Origin: Chlorocebus sabaeus
Taxonomy: Eukaryota > Chordata > Mammalia > Primates > Cercopithecidae
Assembly: GCF_047675955.1 (NCBI RefSeq)
Contig: NC_132926.1
Coordinates: 15,939,326 to 16,003,325 of the forward strand
Length of the DNA: 64,000 bases
Direction of reading: 5' to 3'
Shown here: in pieces, positions 45,261 through 57,876 of the stretch
Layout of the letters: every line of letters begins with the position of its first letter
How positions within the stretch are numbered: the stretch's first letter is position 1
Translations under genes and position numbers: made by a program
The notes under the pieces: model-generated
Told to the model about the DNA's origin: nothing
Database searches by the model: none
Seen by the model: only the letters and a program-made list of their open reading frames with translations

Positions 45261-46060
45261 AAATAAGGAAGTAAGAATGAAAGACAGAGGTGTTACCATG
45301 GTCACCTCTGCCAATGCCGTGGTGCCTATAGTGTAGCAGGGTGGTTACGTTTGAATGGGGGATGTACTTTCTTTATGACAATATATTTATGATTCCCATG
45401 GGAAGTATTGGCTACTTGTTCTGTCTTCTAGGCATGACCTGAATTCCTCAGTTAGATTTTCATATTTATATTTCTTGACAAATATTTGCCCACTTCTAAA
45501 CAGGAAACATTGAATACACCCAGAAGATCATGATAGTTGCTGGGATGACAGCTTCTGGGTCCTGATTATTTGCTATCGCTGTTTCTGATGCTATCGTCCT
45601 AAGGTTAAATATGTTGGAAGGATATTGCAGCTCTCACACAGCCACGCCGGAGTGCTACAGTCATTCCGCCTTTCGTTAAGATAACAAGTGTAGGCTCTCC
45701 TTGTTCAATGAGACCGACCACAGCATTACAAATGGCACCAGTTTAAATACCTTGTACAACATTGCAGGGGGAACACTACAGATTTTTCAGTGCTGAGAAG
45801 AAGCACTGTGTATCGGCTCATTATTAAAAAGGAAGAGTATGTTTCACAAAATATGGCCTTGTGGGCTAAAGCTGTCTTTCTTTGTTCCTTGGAACAGCCG
45901 AGTGTGGCTTTACATCTCAGGCCAATTATCTTCCACCGGTTTTCAGAAACTGACAAAACCTATAAAATGAGCAATGATACGGAGATAGCATACCATTCTG
46001 CAGTTTACTTTGTACCCTGCATTTGCATCTGGATTTTGGTATTTCTCTTCCAAGGGTAAA
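45261..46060. other. Unique segment without repeats
   Basis: An 89-codon plus-strand frame (45790-46059) shows no recognisable domain and is not supported as a gene. No transposable element is visible. Confidence 0.42.
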
Positions 46061-46080
46061 ATAAATAAATAAATAAAAAA
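46058..46080. repeat. Short (AAAT)n tract
   Basis: AAAATAAATAAATAAATAAA: about five units. Confidence 0.9.
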
Positions 46081-48397
46081 CATCTAACTATGGGAACAAA
46101 ATGTGTTCCAATAGGAAAACAACATGCGAAAACATACAAAACCAATAGCTGCTAATTCCAGCTGTCTCTCATCTCTTACTGGACAGTCCTCTTAAAGAAA
46201 GGGGACTCTTCATCAATACCCTCATTTCTTTCCCCCCTAAGATAACAGGATTAGCCAGGAGCAAATCTGAACATTCTGCTACCCGTAAAGAGAGCCCTCT
46301 CTTCAGCCTGGGTTTGAGGATGTAACCTTGGTTTTTCACTGAGAGCTGTTGGAGCTTGACGTGCAAAACAAACCATCCGGGCAAGTGGAGTGATTTCATA
46401 CAGCCTTGCTCTCACAGAAGAGTGAAGAGTCAGAGGTAGATATTAATCGTGACTCTCTATCAACAACACACTGTGCTCCCTTCGGGTCGATTCTTAGTCT
46501 AGACCCTGGAAGCCGCAGGAAGCCCAGAGACACTGTCCCGCAGGCTCCTTTTGGCAGTACTCCCCATGGGAGAGACAATACAGAAATGGAGTTTAAAAAT
46601 CAAAATGGGACTGAATAAAGGATATGAACATTTTCTGATTTTTTTCACTTCCACAACACACATGAAATTCACTTAGATTATACTGTTAACAAAAAGAGAG
46701 ATGATCAGAGGGATGTAGAATAGAGACTGCTAAAAACTGATTTTCAGATATTCTGTAACGCTCTGCAAGAGAAAACATTGTGTCAAATGTGAATTAAATT
46801 TGAACAACAGCCTTTCAAATGCAAATCCTTCGGAAGGGATGTCATTGATATACAACCTCTAAAAACCTTTCAAAAGAAATAAAATGGATAAATGTGATAA
46901 TTAAGATCTCTATATATAGGCAAATGATCAGATCACATTTGTTCTGAAATGTTTTTGTACCTGCAACATCCAGGGCACATATAAAAAGTAAGGATCGATT
47001 TTGAAATTTGCAGGTTGGAGGTGAAAATGGAATGATAGCTTGTCTGACAGAGGCGAGGATTTTCCTCTGGTATGCTAAGACCCATTATTATGCACCCATA
47101 ATTGCCAAGGCCCCCCGCTGACCTCTATTCACTCTTCCCCAAGCAATCTTGGTTTCAGCTCTCCCCACAGCACCTCGCCGTTTCCCACTGAAAGGTGTTA
47201 GCTCCTCTGCTATCTGCAGCAATATTCTGCTAAACAGTAGTATATATGAGAAGCTGACTGAGCTCCTTAAGAATGCAAGGAGAAGCACTGTTTTGCATTG
47301 AGCTTTTTTGGAAACAGAGCAGAAGGTTTCCTTGGAGAGTGACTTCAGGAGACACTCTACAAGCAAGTAAGGAGGTCAGGAGAAGGTAGAGAGAGAAGAG
47401 CCTGAAAATGTACTTATGAGTGAATCCAAAAGGAAAGGGTGTGTGTGTGTGCCAGGCAGTGGAAAGGGGGAGGGGAGGGGGGAGAAGGTGGATGTCAGAA
47501 ACTAGAGTGGCTCTCCAGAGTTGTCACAAATTGAGGCAAGTGGGAAGGGGAGGTGTGCAGGGATTTGCATTCCCGGGTCTGTCAATCTTTGGCCACAGCT
47601 GCCCGCGGGGAGAGGACTCCAGTGAGATGGATCTCTGAGGTTAAGGGCTTGATCCAGTGAGAGATGTAGCTGTGAGACCTCTGCCAAGTGCTTAGTCCCA
47701 GCAGGACTCACAGAGTCATAGTTGGATGACTACGGGGGGATGGGTGGGAGGGTCCAGGTGGAGGATGAGAGACAGTGTCCACTCCAGTCTTACACATAAT
47801 GGAATTTCAGTACCCTCTCCCTCAAGGATTCCTCCTCATCAGTTTGACATATTATTTTTTCAGTTTACTGATAAATTATTCTCATGAAAGGGCCTTTACC
47901 TGAAAAAACACGTGAGGCTATACTCTAAAATTTCACCTATGAATTGCCTGGTCATATCCATTTCAACTCTAATGCTAAATTCAACTACAACTACAAGCTT
48001 ATTACACGTAAATAAGGAAAAAACCCAGAATATGGAGGGTAAGAGAAATCTCTGGTTGAGGAGCCCTGGGTAATCTCATCAGAGAAACAGGGAACCAGGC
48101 GGCCAGAAGAGCAACCTATGAGGCCTCACAATGGGGGGATGCTAAGAAGAGAAGAAACTCTGGCTATTTAGATTTGTCCATGGTCAGCTCTATACTTTAC
48201 AGGAGAAGGAACAGAAATGTGGAAATGAAGGGATGAAAAAGAAGTAGGCTGCTAGGAAGATTTGGATTGACTCCTCACTGGCTAATTTTTTGTCAGCATT
48301 ACTCTTTCTAAGCTTTTATCCTAAAAGTGGAAAAGCCAGAAAACAAGGGAGACAAAGCATGTTTTGGGGGATGAATCACTACGTGAAATCTTGGATG
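46081..48397. other. Repeat-free, relatively GC-rich unique segment
   Basis: No transposable element is recognisable over 2.3 kb. GC is visibly higher at 46170-46600 and 47090-47780, with G-rich runs near 47464-47490 and a canonical G-quadruplex at 47734-47752. Several short frames exist on both strands, none with a domain. Candidate for regulatory or non-coding-RNA sequence, but nothing proves it. Confidence 0.4.
47734..47752 (+). other. Canonical G-quadruplex motif
   Basis: G6-AT-G3-T-G3-A-G3 satisfies G3+N1-7 in four runs with very short loops, which favours a stable parallel quadruplex. It lies in unique DNA. Confidence 0.85.
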
Positions 48398-48404
48398 CTC
48401 TGAG

Positions 48405-48714
48405 TTTTTTTGTTTATTTGTTTGTTTGTTTGTTTTGAGACAGAGTCTCATTCTGTCCCCCATGCTGGAGTGCAATGGCGTGATCTGGGATCACTTCAAC
48501 CTCCGCCTCCCAGGTTCAAGCGATTCTCCTGTCTCAGCCTCCCTAGTAGCTGGGACTACAGGCACGTGCCACCACGCCCAGTTAATTTTTGTACTTTTAG
48601 TAGAGATGGGATTTCACCATGTTGGCCAGAATGGTCTTGATCTCTTGACCTCGTGATCCGCCTGCCTCGGCCTCCCAAAGTGCTGGGATTACAGGTGAGC
48701 CACCGCGCCTGGCC
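48405..48714 (-). mobile_element. Alu (Sp/Sc-like), minus strand
   Basis: A reverse Alu with a (TTTG)n-type tail start ends GAGCCACCGCGCCTGGCC. The duplication CTCTGAG is at 48398-48404 and 48716-48722. The block TCTTGACCTCGTGATCCGCC is AluSc/AluSp-like. It is the only Alu between 45.1 and 57.8 kb. Confidence 0.94.
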
Positions 48715-48722
48715 TCTCTGAG

Positions 48723-51250
48723 GTTTTTTGCTTTGTTTTTAATCTCAATCAACTGTGACTCTGTGAGTCCTTCTAGTCTCTCACTGCCCAATCAGATCTA
48801 TTTTAAATGCTACGTGCCACATTCATGCCTTCATTTCTCCTCTCATTTTCCTTAGGCAAATAGTAGCTACGATCTGGGAAAGCAGCCTCACCGGGCCCTA
48901 AAGGCACACTTTTCTTTGTCAACTGGCTGGACTTGCCTAAATTGCTGATTGTAATTTTCTGGCCAGATTTTTGAGTGAAGTGGCAAAACATGCCAAGGAC
49001 CGTTGTGCTCTTGAGAGATTTCTTTCAGCTGGTTCTCTACATTCATGAGGTTCAGAGGGTTTAGAAAACCATCTGAACCCTTAGGATTTTATTTGAACCA
49101 AAACCCAAACTTTGAACCTTTTATGGTTTTGCACATCAGAAGTAAATGTGTCTCCTGCCTTGATATTATTCCCTCTGGTCCCCTCCTGACTCTTTGTCCC
49201 TTGAATAAAACTGAACAGTTAGTTGGAGATCAAAACTCGATCCAAGGGTCACCTCTGATTGATGACCTTCTTTCTACAACAACCACTTTAATTAAAGACC
49301 ATGTCTATGAGAAACCACTTTTCCATGGGCCCTTGGATGTATTCTCAAGACAGATTTTGCTGTCACACAGCTGCTGCATCCCCTTGCTCTGAAGAGTAGC
49401 AAGTCCCAGCAGATCACAGATCTTAACCCCATGACAGGCCAACCTATTTATGCTGGTTACTAATAATGACTTATGTTTATAATGGCACTATTCAACCCAG
49501 AGGCTTGCTCGCAGCACTCCACTGACCACATGTATGCTCTTTATTTGGGCATGTGTCTATATACACCCACATATCACAACTGCACAAAGGTCTTGACTGC
49601 TGTGGCTTTAATCAGTCCTTTCTTCCTTTTGCTTAGCTTCGGGACCTGATCCCTGGGATTAGGGAAACCAGTGCACCCTCCTCTTTATCATTGGAAAAAA
49701 CAGAACTGAACAATTGGGAGTCCAGCTCCCTATTCACTTTGTTGCTTATTAGGGTCTGTGTACATTAACTGTGATGCTGCAAAGCAAGTTGAGAGAGACC
49801 TTGTGCAATACATATTTAATAGTGGGAACTCTCCTCCCATTTTATCTCTTCCCCTTCTCTCCTTCCATTTAATGAACCAATTATTCTGACAAGGAGGAGA
49901 ATGCTCCCTTCCCAGCTCCCTCTCACTTTGAGCCTTTATTCCCTGCCTCTCTAAAGTGCTGCCTAATTTGGCATAAGACCCTATTGTAGGTTATTTTTAC
50001 ATTCACCATGAATTGTGTAAAATTGTTTCAGCACTTTGGAAATTTTCTTTTAAAGCAGGAGACATTATTTTATCCTCATGTGAATGACAGATGAGATGTA
50101 ACGGTAGGAGAATGTCCATACCTGCATACACTCAATTGCATTCGTTTTATTTAACAACGTTACAGTTTGTTTTCTATAACAGATCAAACACAAAGAAAAA
50201 AATATAGACTAAATATTAATGGATTCCCACTTCTGTTTCTGTTGAAATGCTTAAAATGCAGCAAATCTATTTTTTTCATTGAAGCGTTTGTAACTATTCA
50301 TTATTCATGATGAAGCACGATAGAATTTTATTAATTTGCACATTTACTTTATTTACAAGCACAAAAGTCTGCAGCAGAATTACTATAGATAACCATATGT
50401 TTTGAGTATGAAAATGGAAGCAGATTTCAAAAGTACTGCTACTATTTATCTTAAGGCATTTGTTTGTTTTCCTCTAGTGGGCAGATATCTTAATTATTAT
50501 TTGATCTTGGATGGTGTAATCTGAATTAGATGAAGCTCTTTGTCATATATAGTTTTAAAGTGTTTGTTTATCTTATAAATAAACTAAACTGAGTGACACT
50601 GGTATAATATATTTAATTAGAATACATACGATTCTTTCAATTTTTAATCAATACTGAATACCAGGCACTCTGATAGGTAGTAGCTTCTATAACACGAGCA
50701 AGAAACAGCCTCTGCCTTCAAGAAACTTCTGGACCCATGAAGAACAGACTTTCTGCAACCACACATGTCATGAGAAAAATATGAGGATACACCTGTTGTT
50801 TTTGCAGTCTCAACATTCCTCTTTTGGTAACAACACTCACATTTACTTTTAAAGATTCACCAGCCCCTCTAATGTCAGTCTATGTAGCCAGGAAGGAGGT
50901 GACTCTACCTCCTTCTTCCAAGGGTCAACATGTGTCCTAGAAAATTGAATCATTCCATTTTCCCGGCCTCAAGAATAGACAAATGTCACAATAACCAATC
51001 AAAGTATTTTCTGGGACTTTTTTTAGAGCCACTGAGTTTGCTAGACTGATGCAACATATATCTGAAATTCTTGGTGCTCACCCACATTTGGAAATTAAGC
51101 CACCATGGAGAAAGCAGAGTTAAGAGATAGAGAGGATCCTAATGATATCGCCTGAACATTTGGTCCTAGCCATAACTAAAGCTAGAAATTCTATGAACTT
51201 TTTAAGTTAGGGGAGCAAATGCATGCATGTTTGTATGTATACATGCATGT
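48723..51250. other. Unique, repeat-poor segment
   Basis: No transposable element or gene is recognised over 2.5 kb. A 115-codon frame (49045-49392) has no domain that I recognise. 50030-50600 has the even, AT-rich texture with TAATTA/ATTCATGA-like motifs often seen in conserved non-coding DNA, but conservation cannot be judged from one sequence. Confidence 0.4.
51221..51250. repeat. Alternating purine-pyrimidine hairpin
   Basis: CATGCATGT (51222-51230) and ACATGCATG (51241-51249) are perfect inverted arms around a 10-base loop. The tract ends next to copy 1 of the direct repeat at 51252. Confidence 0.85.
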
Positions 51251-51251
51251 A

Positions 51252-51328
51252 CACATGGTGTTCCTCCTGCTTCTTGTCTTAGGACTTCTCTGAACACAGA
51301 GTGGGGAACCTGTGGGAATCCACTCAGT
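51252..51328 (+). repeat. Direct repeat, copy 1 (77 bp)
   Basis: Matches 52266-52348. Forty-three consecutive bases (51256-51298) are identical to 52271-52313. Beyond that there are three substitutions, a 5-base difference and a 1-base difference. It is not part of a repeat family I recognise. Confidence 0.93.
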
Positions 51329-52265
51329 CCTGTATGCATATGTTTTGTTGAATGTAGTCTGAAGTGGTACACATAGATTGCAAACAAAAAATTCCAAGAA
51401 TATGGGCCCAAGGAGGAGGCAGTAAAATATTTCTGGGAGAGATTCTAAATGAGATGTGCATAACTAACCAAAAGCACGAGTGGGGATGCTGATTTCATTT
51501 ATGTCTCAGGACTGGAGTTAAAAAAAAAATCAGGGTGAATTTTCCCATGAATTCATATTTAAACAAAAGATCATAGAAGGTTTTTGTTGGAAAACATATA
51601 TGCAATGTTCCTGTTCTTTCACCTGCAACTTATTTGTTGAGTTCTTAGTCACTTATCTATAAGTAAGAGTTTGTATTCCTGCAAAAGGTAATTTGGTAGC
51701 CCTGGGCTCTTCAAACAACTTTCTGAATTTATTCTGTGGCTCCAGCAATCAGCACTGATAGCCTATCCAAGAGAGTAAGTAAAACTTTGCTCTGAAAAGT
51801 AATTGTGCCAATTGACTATATTTAAATGTCAAGATAATAAAATATGTTGTGAGTTAATGCTTCAGGGCAGCATATGGACTAAACGACATTTCATATCCCT
51901 TCTATTTCTATGATCCCATGAGTCTATTAGGCTGTCTTCCTTTCCCCATGACATTTCCGACAAATCTTTCCACACAACACAACCAGTTAGTGCTGATTTT
52001 AAGTAAGCAAGTCATGCTTCAAATTGGAGGGTACCTGTTAGTTTAAAGCTGCAGATTGTCTTCCTGTTGTGTTGTATCTGCTTTTCTGTCTTTCAGAAAT
52101 ATAGGATGAGGAATAAAATGGAAAGGTATAATCAGCGTTCGAAATGGACCTGTCTTGTATTTCACTGTAAATCCTCTTGACCTCCTCTTGCTTCACAGTG
52201 ACCAGTGCTGAGCAGGCTTTCACCAACTTTGGGCAGATGCAATGTAAAGAGACTTGCCCTGGGGT
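51329..52265. other. Unique segment between the direct repeats
   Basis: No gene or repeat is recognised in this 0.94 kb. Confidence 0.4.
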
Positions 52266-52348
52266 CACATTGGTGTTCCTCCTGCTTCTTGTCTTAGGAC
52301 TTCTCTGAACACATTCAAGAGTGGGGACATTGTGGGAATCCACTCAGT
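52266..52348 (+). repeat. Direct repeat, copy 2 (83 bp)
   Basis: Partner of 51252-51328. It carries an extra TTCAA after the identical 43-base core and ends at the shared GGGAATCCACTCAGT. Flanking sequences on either side are unrelated to those of copy 1. Confidence 0.93.
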
Positions 52349-53204
52349 GCTCATACTTGTGCAACCAGAAAATGCATAGGAGACAAATGTATGTGGATAA
52401 ATGCTCCCCTCTTCTCACCCCAGATGGATGGCTCTGAGAAGCATATCATATGGCTATTGAGAAGATAAAGGAGGGAGATTAAATTCTGTCTCCATAACCA
52501 CCAAGCTCAGTGTCCCACTTGACAATCATCCTAGTACTGTTTTTTCTTTCTATGTTTTACCACCCCATCCATTACTGTGTTCTTTCAAATAAAAGACCTG
52601 CACATAAACCTTTGCCTCATTTTCTGCTTTGGGAGGCAGGGAGAACCCAGGCTAAATAGCACTATTAATATTTTTTTTTTCTTTAGAAAACAAACAAACA
52701 AAAAGTTCTGATATTCTGATACCTGGTTTTCAATGACAACATTCTTATTACTATTCTGATGCTATAACCAAAAAAACCTAAACAAAAAGAGGAAACTGGA
52801 GGAGATATGTGTGCCTTTGAAATACAATTTGAAGGACAACCACAATGAAACCACTTAAATTTTAAAATTGTATTGGTAATGCACATATGGTTCAAACTAG
52901 AAACTCTATAAGAATTATTCTCAATACTGTATTCTAGTGAAAGTCATTTAAAAAAGAACCTAAAATTTATAGCATCTAAGAAGCTATATCCATACTACTC
53001 AACATTTGCAAAACTCTTTAATAGATGACTCTCAGCTCTGTTTGAACACCTCCAGTTACCTGCTAATTAGTGCTAAGTTTTACAAGGCAAAAATATGGAA
53101 AAATAAATAAATGAGCATCATTTACTGATATAAATTTCCTAGAGAAAGAAATCGACTTTGGAGGTCTTACAGACGATCGTATTTTCTTCATGAGATCAAA
53201 AGAG
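52349..53204. other. Unclassified segment; possible old retroelement tail
   Basis: 52560-52660 (CAAATAAAAGACCTGCACAT, then CTTTGCCTCATTTTCTGCTT) resembles the polyadenylation end of an old LTR or L1, but I cannot name it. A T/A-rich patch lies at 52670-52700. The rest is unassigned. Confidence 0.35.
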
Positions 53205-53415
53205 TTCTAGTGTTAGTCTGCATAGGTTTGAATCTCTACTTTAACTTTTACTAGCTTTGTAAACCTGTCTCAATGTCCCTAAATTTCAGGTTTCTCTTTG
53301 GACAAATGGTTATAGACAAACTGTTTGAGTTCGAGGGTCTTTTAAGTTAGAGTATTTTGGGAAAGCACTTAAGCTATGCCTGACACACAGTAGGCAATGA
53401 GTAACTGTGAGATAT
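53205..53415 (+). mobile_element. MIR SINE, plus strand
   Basis: GTTTGAATCTCTACTTTAAC, a CTTTTACTAGCTTTGTAAAC block, AATTTCAGGTTTCTC, then TGCCTGACACACAGTAGGCA follow MIR from its body to its tail. Confidence 0.7.
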
Positions 53416-53469
53416 TTTCCAATCTCAAAGATAGGGATCAATTTTACAGTCTAAAGAATAATGATAAAC

Positions 53470-53615
53470 TGTATTTTTGCATGGGTAGCCTTTAACAGGT
53501 CACTTAATTTCTCCAGGGTTCAATTTCCACTACATCAAGTCTAGTTAAAACAAAAGGGATGGGCTTGATTATCTCTAAGGACCTTCCAATTCTAAAATGT
53601 TGCAATTTTATAGTT
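53470..53615 (+). mobile_element. Second MIR-type SINE (MIR3-like), plus strand
   Basis: GGTCACTTAATTTCTCCAGG, then GGGATGGGCTTGATTATCTC and TAAGGACCTTCCAATTCTAA. This is the variant 3' pattern seen in some MIR subfamilies. Confidence 0.6.
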
Positions 53616-54905
53616 TTAAGTTCCCTTTTGGTGGGACAGATCAAAGAATAAATAGGCTGGTAAACTTTTCTTTGCACACAACTGTGATTATGCAGCAAAA
53701 TCATGTGTTGCTGACCTTGATCTTGACATAAATAAAAATTCCATCACAGAAATCACAGAAAATCAGAAGGAGTCCTGTTCACTATGATGCATGCTGTGTT
53801 TCTTTTGAAAAAGACACATGACATTTGGTTGGGTTTTCTGAAGCTGTAATAAAATCAAAATCTGTGGTAGAACTTCACTAATGAGGCTTTAGGGTTGAAA
53901 AGGGAGGAAAGAAACCAGACAAGAAAGATTTGTAATTAGCACATCAATTATTTGTATGTAAGTACAATAAGTAAGTAGATGTTCCTCAAGTGCTTTAAGG
54001 AGCTTAAAAATGAATATTCTGTTAAATACTTCAAACACTCTATTGCTTTCTGGTTTATACTTTTAATTCATAGTAATATTGAAAAAGTTTACTGCCTAAA
54101 GACAGTTTTTACTTCAAACCCTTTAAAAAATTTTTTTGTTTTTTTTGGGGGGCATCTAAATAATTGAGGTTTGGGCTATAGTACTAAAATATCATTCAAT
54201 GATATATTTATAATTTTATAGAGAGCAAAACTGAAGGAAAGATCCTTGTGATTTGGGAAAATGTCCAAAGAAACACTCTACATCTTTCCTCAAGAAACGA
54301 ACAAAGAAAAACAAAGCAAAACAAAACAAAAAAAAACCTATCTTTTCAATAAAATGAAAAGAAGTAATAAAATATGAGATGGCCTTCCCAGCGTCAAAAT
54401 GGCCTTTGCCATGCTGAATAGAAAAATTATTCAATAGATTTAGGCAAGTTTCCACAAATCTCTGGATCAGATTTCTAATTACTCTCTGTCTGATTTTATC
54501 CATAATAACTTTAGAAAAATTGACAAAGTAACTCATGGAATAATAATGGGAAATGAACTTGGAGGTGACAGAGGAAACACACATCACCTATTGTTTGATT
54601 AATTGGACAAACTCAACTCATGAGTTGGTGGAAAGAGAGCTTCCAAACTTTCATATCCATATCTTCAGAAGATTATTTTTAGCATCATAATGGGGACAAA
54701 AATTAACTGGCAGTTACTTAAGCCTATTTTGATAATTTAGGAGTAATGTTTCCTAATGAAATAGTTGGTTATTTTATAGTATCATGGAAAATTAAAGATA
54801 ATTACAAAATAAAGTGTCAACAGTTGCTTTTTATGTTACACAAAGGAAGAGAGCAGCAATATGAAATACATGCTTGAAATTGAGAAAGATTATTTACTTG
54901 GCCCA
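53616..54905. other. Unique segment
   Basis: An A-rich (AAAC)-like tract lies at 54298-54336. The minus-strand 123-codon frame (54587 down to 54216) has no recognisable domain. No repeat family is seen. Confidence 0.42.
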
Positions 54906-55375
54906 ACTTTAGTCAGTGTTCTGAATCTTCTGCTAGGCGCATCTGTGCACTTGCTTGTAAAATCCAGCTTTAGAAAAGAACTCTGTTAAGTCAGTTTAGC
55001 AAGACCATCCCATCCTCAATATCTAATCATCTTCAGTATCTGACCAGGTTCCCCATCCTCTACTATCTGCTAGGCGATGTCTGATCACATTGGCCTGTCT
55101 TCAGCAAAAATCCTCTTAGGTGGGTTTAGTCAGAATCCTCCTCACCCCTGACATTTCCTCTTAGTAATTTTCCATCCACTGACTACCACACTATTCTTTG
55201 GCTATAAATTCCCACTTGCCCATGCTGTATTGGGAGTTGAGTCCAATCTTTCCCAGAGGGCAAAGCCCCATTGCAGTAGTCCCTACACCTGTTGAGGTGG
55301 TCTTGAATACAGTCTGCCTTATCGTACTTAAGGCAGTGTCATTGAACAAGTTTTCTTTAACAGTATTACCTCTGT
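54906..55375 (+). mobile_element. Probable ERVL-type solo LTR (LTR16/LTR33-like)
   Basis: The end has an LTR layout: GGCTATAAATTCCCACTTGC (TATA-like box at ~55203), then GGGAGTTGAGTCCAATCTTT, a GCCCCATTGCAGTAGTCC block, and a terminal TTTCTTTAACAG. This matches the pattern of old ERVL-class LTRs. No internal region is visible. The family assignment is tentative and the 5' edge is uncertain. Confidence 0.5.
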
Positions 55376-57680
55376 CAAGCCCACAGTTGGAACTCCAAAT
55401 ATATTATATCATTATACAAGTGAGAATGCTTTTAAATAAAGCTAATTTAATAAGATATAACTCACAATTAGCATTTTAAAAAATAAAATGGAAATAATCA
55501 CCTCAGAGGCAATGGGTTCTTAATGCAGAACCCCAAAATAGAATTTGCATTAAACTAAAAATGGGTCCATGCTTCCATCCTACAGCAATTTAACCTGAAG
55601 ATAACTTTCCTACTGCTACAGCTACAAGATGTGAGTTTCAGACAATGAAAACATTTCAGCAGTACAATGTAGAGTAGATTCCACAATATAAAACTATCTC
55701 TGCCAAGTTGCAGCTTAACAAAATACGGAAATCCATGGGCTTAGCAGTGTTAGTGTAGACTCTCATCAAATGGACTGTGACAATAGAAAGTGTAAACAGG
55801 AAAAGATCTAGGAAACGTGAACATGTCTCATTTAACTTGTTGCTTCATTTCTTGCTAAATAATTTGTGGCATTACTGAGTTTAAGAGAAAAAGAGACTTA
55901 CAAATGTATCCTTATGCATGATGGTCCCATGAGGCATTTCTTTCACTCTTGGCTCATGAACCAATACTGTTTGGAATGTGTACTTGGGTGCTGGAGGAGA
56001 ACAGATTGACTTTGTTAGTGGCTAGGAGAGGATATAGCCCACTGAACAGACAATTGGATAGATGCTCCCTTTACATTTTATTAAGGAAAGTGGAATCCTG
56101 AAGGTTGAGTGAAAAATATGAAAAAGGAAAGAAATCAAGGAAGGTTCAATAAAATGAGTGCTTTTAGCAAAATCAGCATGTACTAGAGTTTACTTTCATT
56201 TACCATTCATAATATTTAAATCAAGGACTCCACACTAGCTTCTTTGATTTCACCATGCAATAAAGAACAGGACCTGCTGTCCATAAAAATCAAAGCAGAG
56301 CCATATCTTATAAAAATGACTCCTTGTCAACTGACTCTCCCTCTGCTGCCTGGTAATGAGAGCATTTGACACCAGCTGACACTTTACACTCATATAAAAA
56401 TTTCAAACATACCATGCAAGGGATTCACAGATCAATCCCCATCTTCATGAAACCACTGGAGTGAGGCAGAAAAGCCATTTTGAATGGGCTCAGCAGAGCA
56501 GAACACAACTAAATGTTTTCCCACCTGTACTGGAGTTGGTTCCTAATGAAGGTTAGATGATTAGCGGTAACGTTGAGGAAAATAGTTCTGACATGGCACT
56601 ATCACCCAGTTCATTTTTCACACACTTACATGCAATAACAATAAATATTATTTTTGAGTTGATCTTGATTAAAGCACTGATTTTCCTCTACAAATGCTTA
56701 TACCATAATAAGGGGTTATGACTGAATGTATTCCATGGAAAACAAATTACTTATCAGATATGAAACTCAGGTGTTACCAAATTCAATTTATTGCCACTTA
56801 ATTTAGGTGCAGTTCATAGAAATTTTAGGTAAATAAAGCAATATTCTTTGACAGTAGGGAATATAATTCTATAGTTAAACACAATACTTAAAGGAAATAT
56901 TAGTATCTTGGGACATTATTGGAAAATACTTTGCTAGGCATTCCTTTGACAGAAAGCTTGCCAATACTTTCCCGAGACATGGTTTCTGGAACCCATTAAT
57001 AGGCTTAATAGTTATAACCAAATTGGTTTAAAGTAATATTTTGAATGGTTCATTGACTGGAATGGTTTGTGTATTCAAATATAGTGAGTTTAATTGGTTG
57101 CCAGAGTGTTTCTAACTGGATGATCTATTAATTACACATGCTAAGCCTGCTCTGTATAAATACAGGCAAACAAGAATGGTTCCCATGTTTAAGTACTTAG
57201 AACTGCATTGGTATTTCAGCTAGGTAAAACTGATAGGTTTTCTCTAATTCCTAGATGCAACATCTGTCTCCAAGGGAGAAGGACTTTGTTAGCATCCAAA
57301 AGCAACACTTAAAACAGAAGAGGGGGCTACTTTGCTCCAATCAGAACCTTAAACAGTTCTATTAGAGTTCATTATGGGTGTTTATTTCCTAATAGGAGTG
57401 CTCTGCTGTTGAAGGAATTCACACATCTTTACTCAATTGGAGAGTGCCTCATTTTCCTGGAGACTGGTTTTTAGTTAGATGTCATACTGTCTCAGCTATG
57501 TGCACTCTATATTTCTGTTTTTTCTAAGGTCTACCAGGGAATTGATTGGGTCTCTGTGTGGTAGGAATCTCACTTGTGTAAGAAATTTTACAACTGAACT
57601 CATGACTACTTTTAGCATAATACAATAACTGTAAGCAAAAATTTAGGTCAGAATGTCTATGTTTGAATCCTGGTTCTGAA
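55376..57680. other. Unique, repeat-free segment
   Basis: 2.3 kb with no recognisable transposable element, gene or tandem repeat. The 57640-57680 end has a faint MIR-like phrase (GTTTGAATCCTGGTTCTG). Confidence 0.42.
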
Positions 57681-57876
57681 AAAGTCTTTATGTGTAAGTC
57701 TTTGCTGTATTTATGCAACAGTTTCTCGAAAGTATATACCAAGTAGTAGCACTGTTTGGCTAAGGATATGTAAATATTCAACTTGATTAATTGAAGCTAT
57801 CATACTAATTTCCCAGGTGGTGCATCAATAGATATGCCCACCATTATCAGATGCAAGTATTCATTGTCCCATATCT

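Noticed and set aside
49045..49392. 115-codon plus-strand open frame
   Set aside because: No recognisable domain and no supporting signals. I could not tell it from chance.
54121..54153. G-run and T-run at 54130-54152 as a quadruplex
   Set aside because: Only one G run of length is present. It does not meet a four-run pattern.
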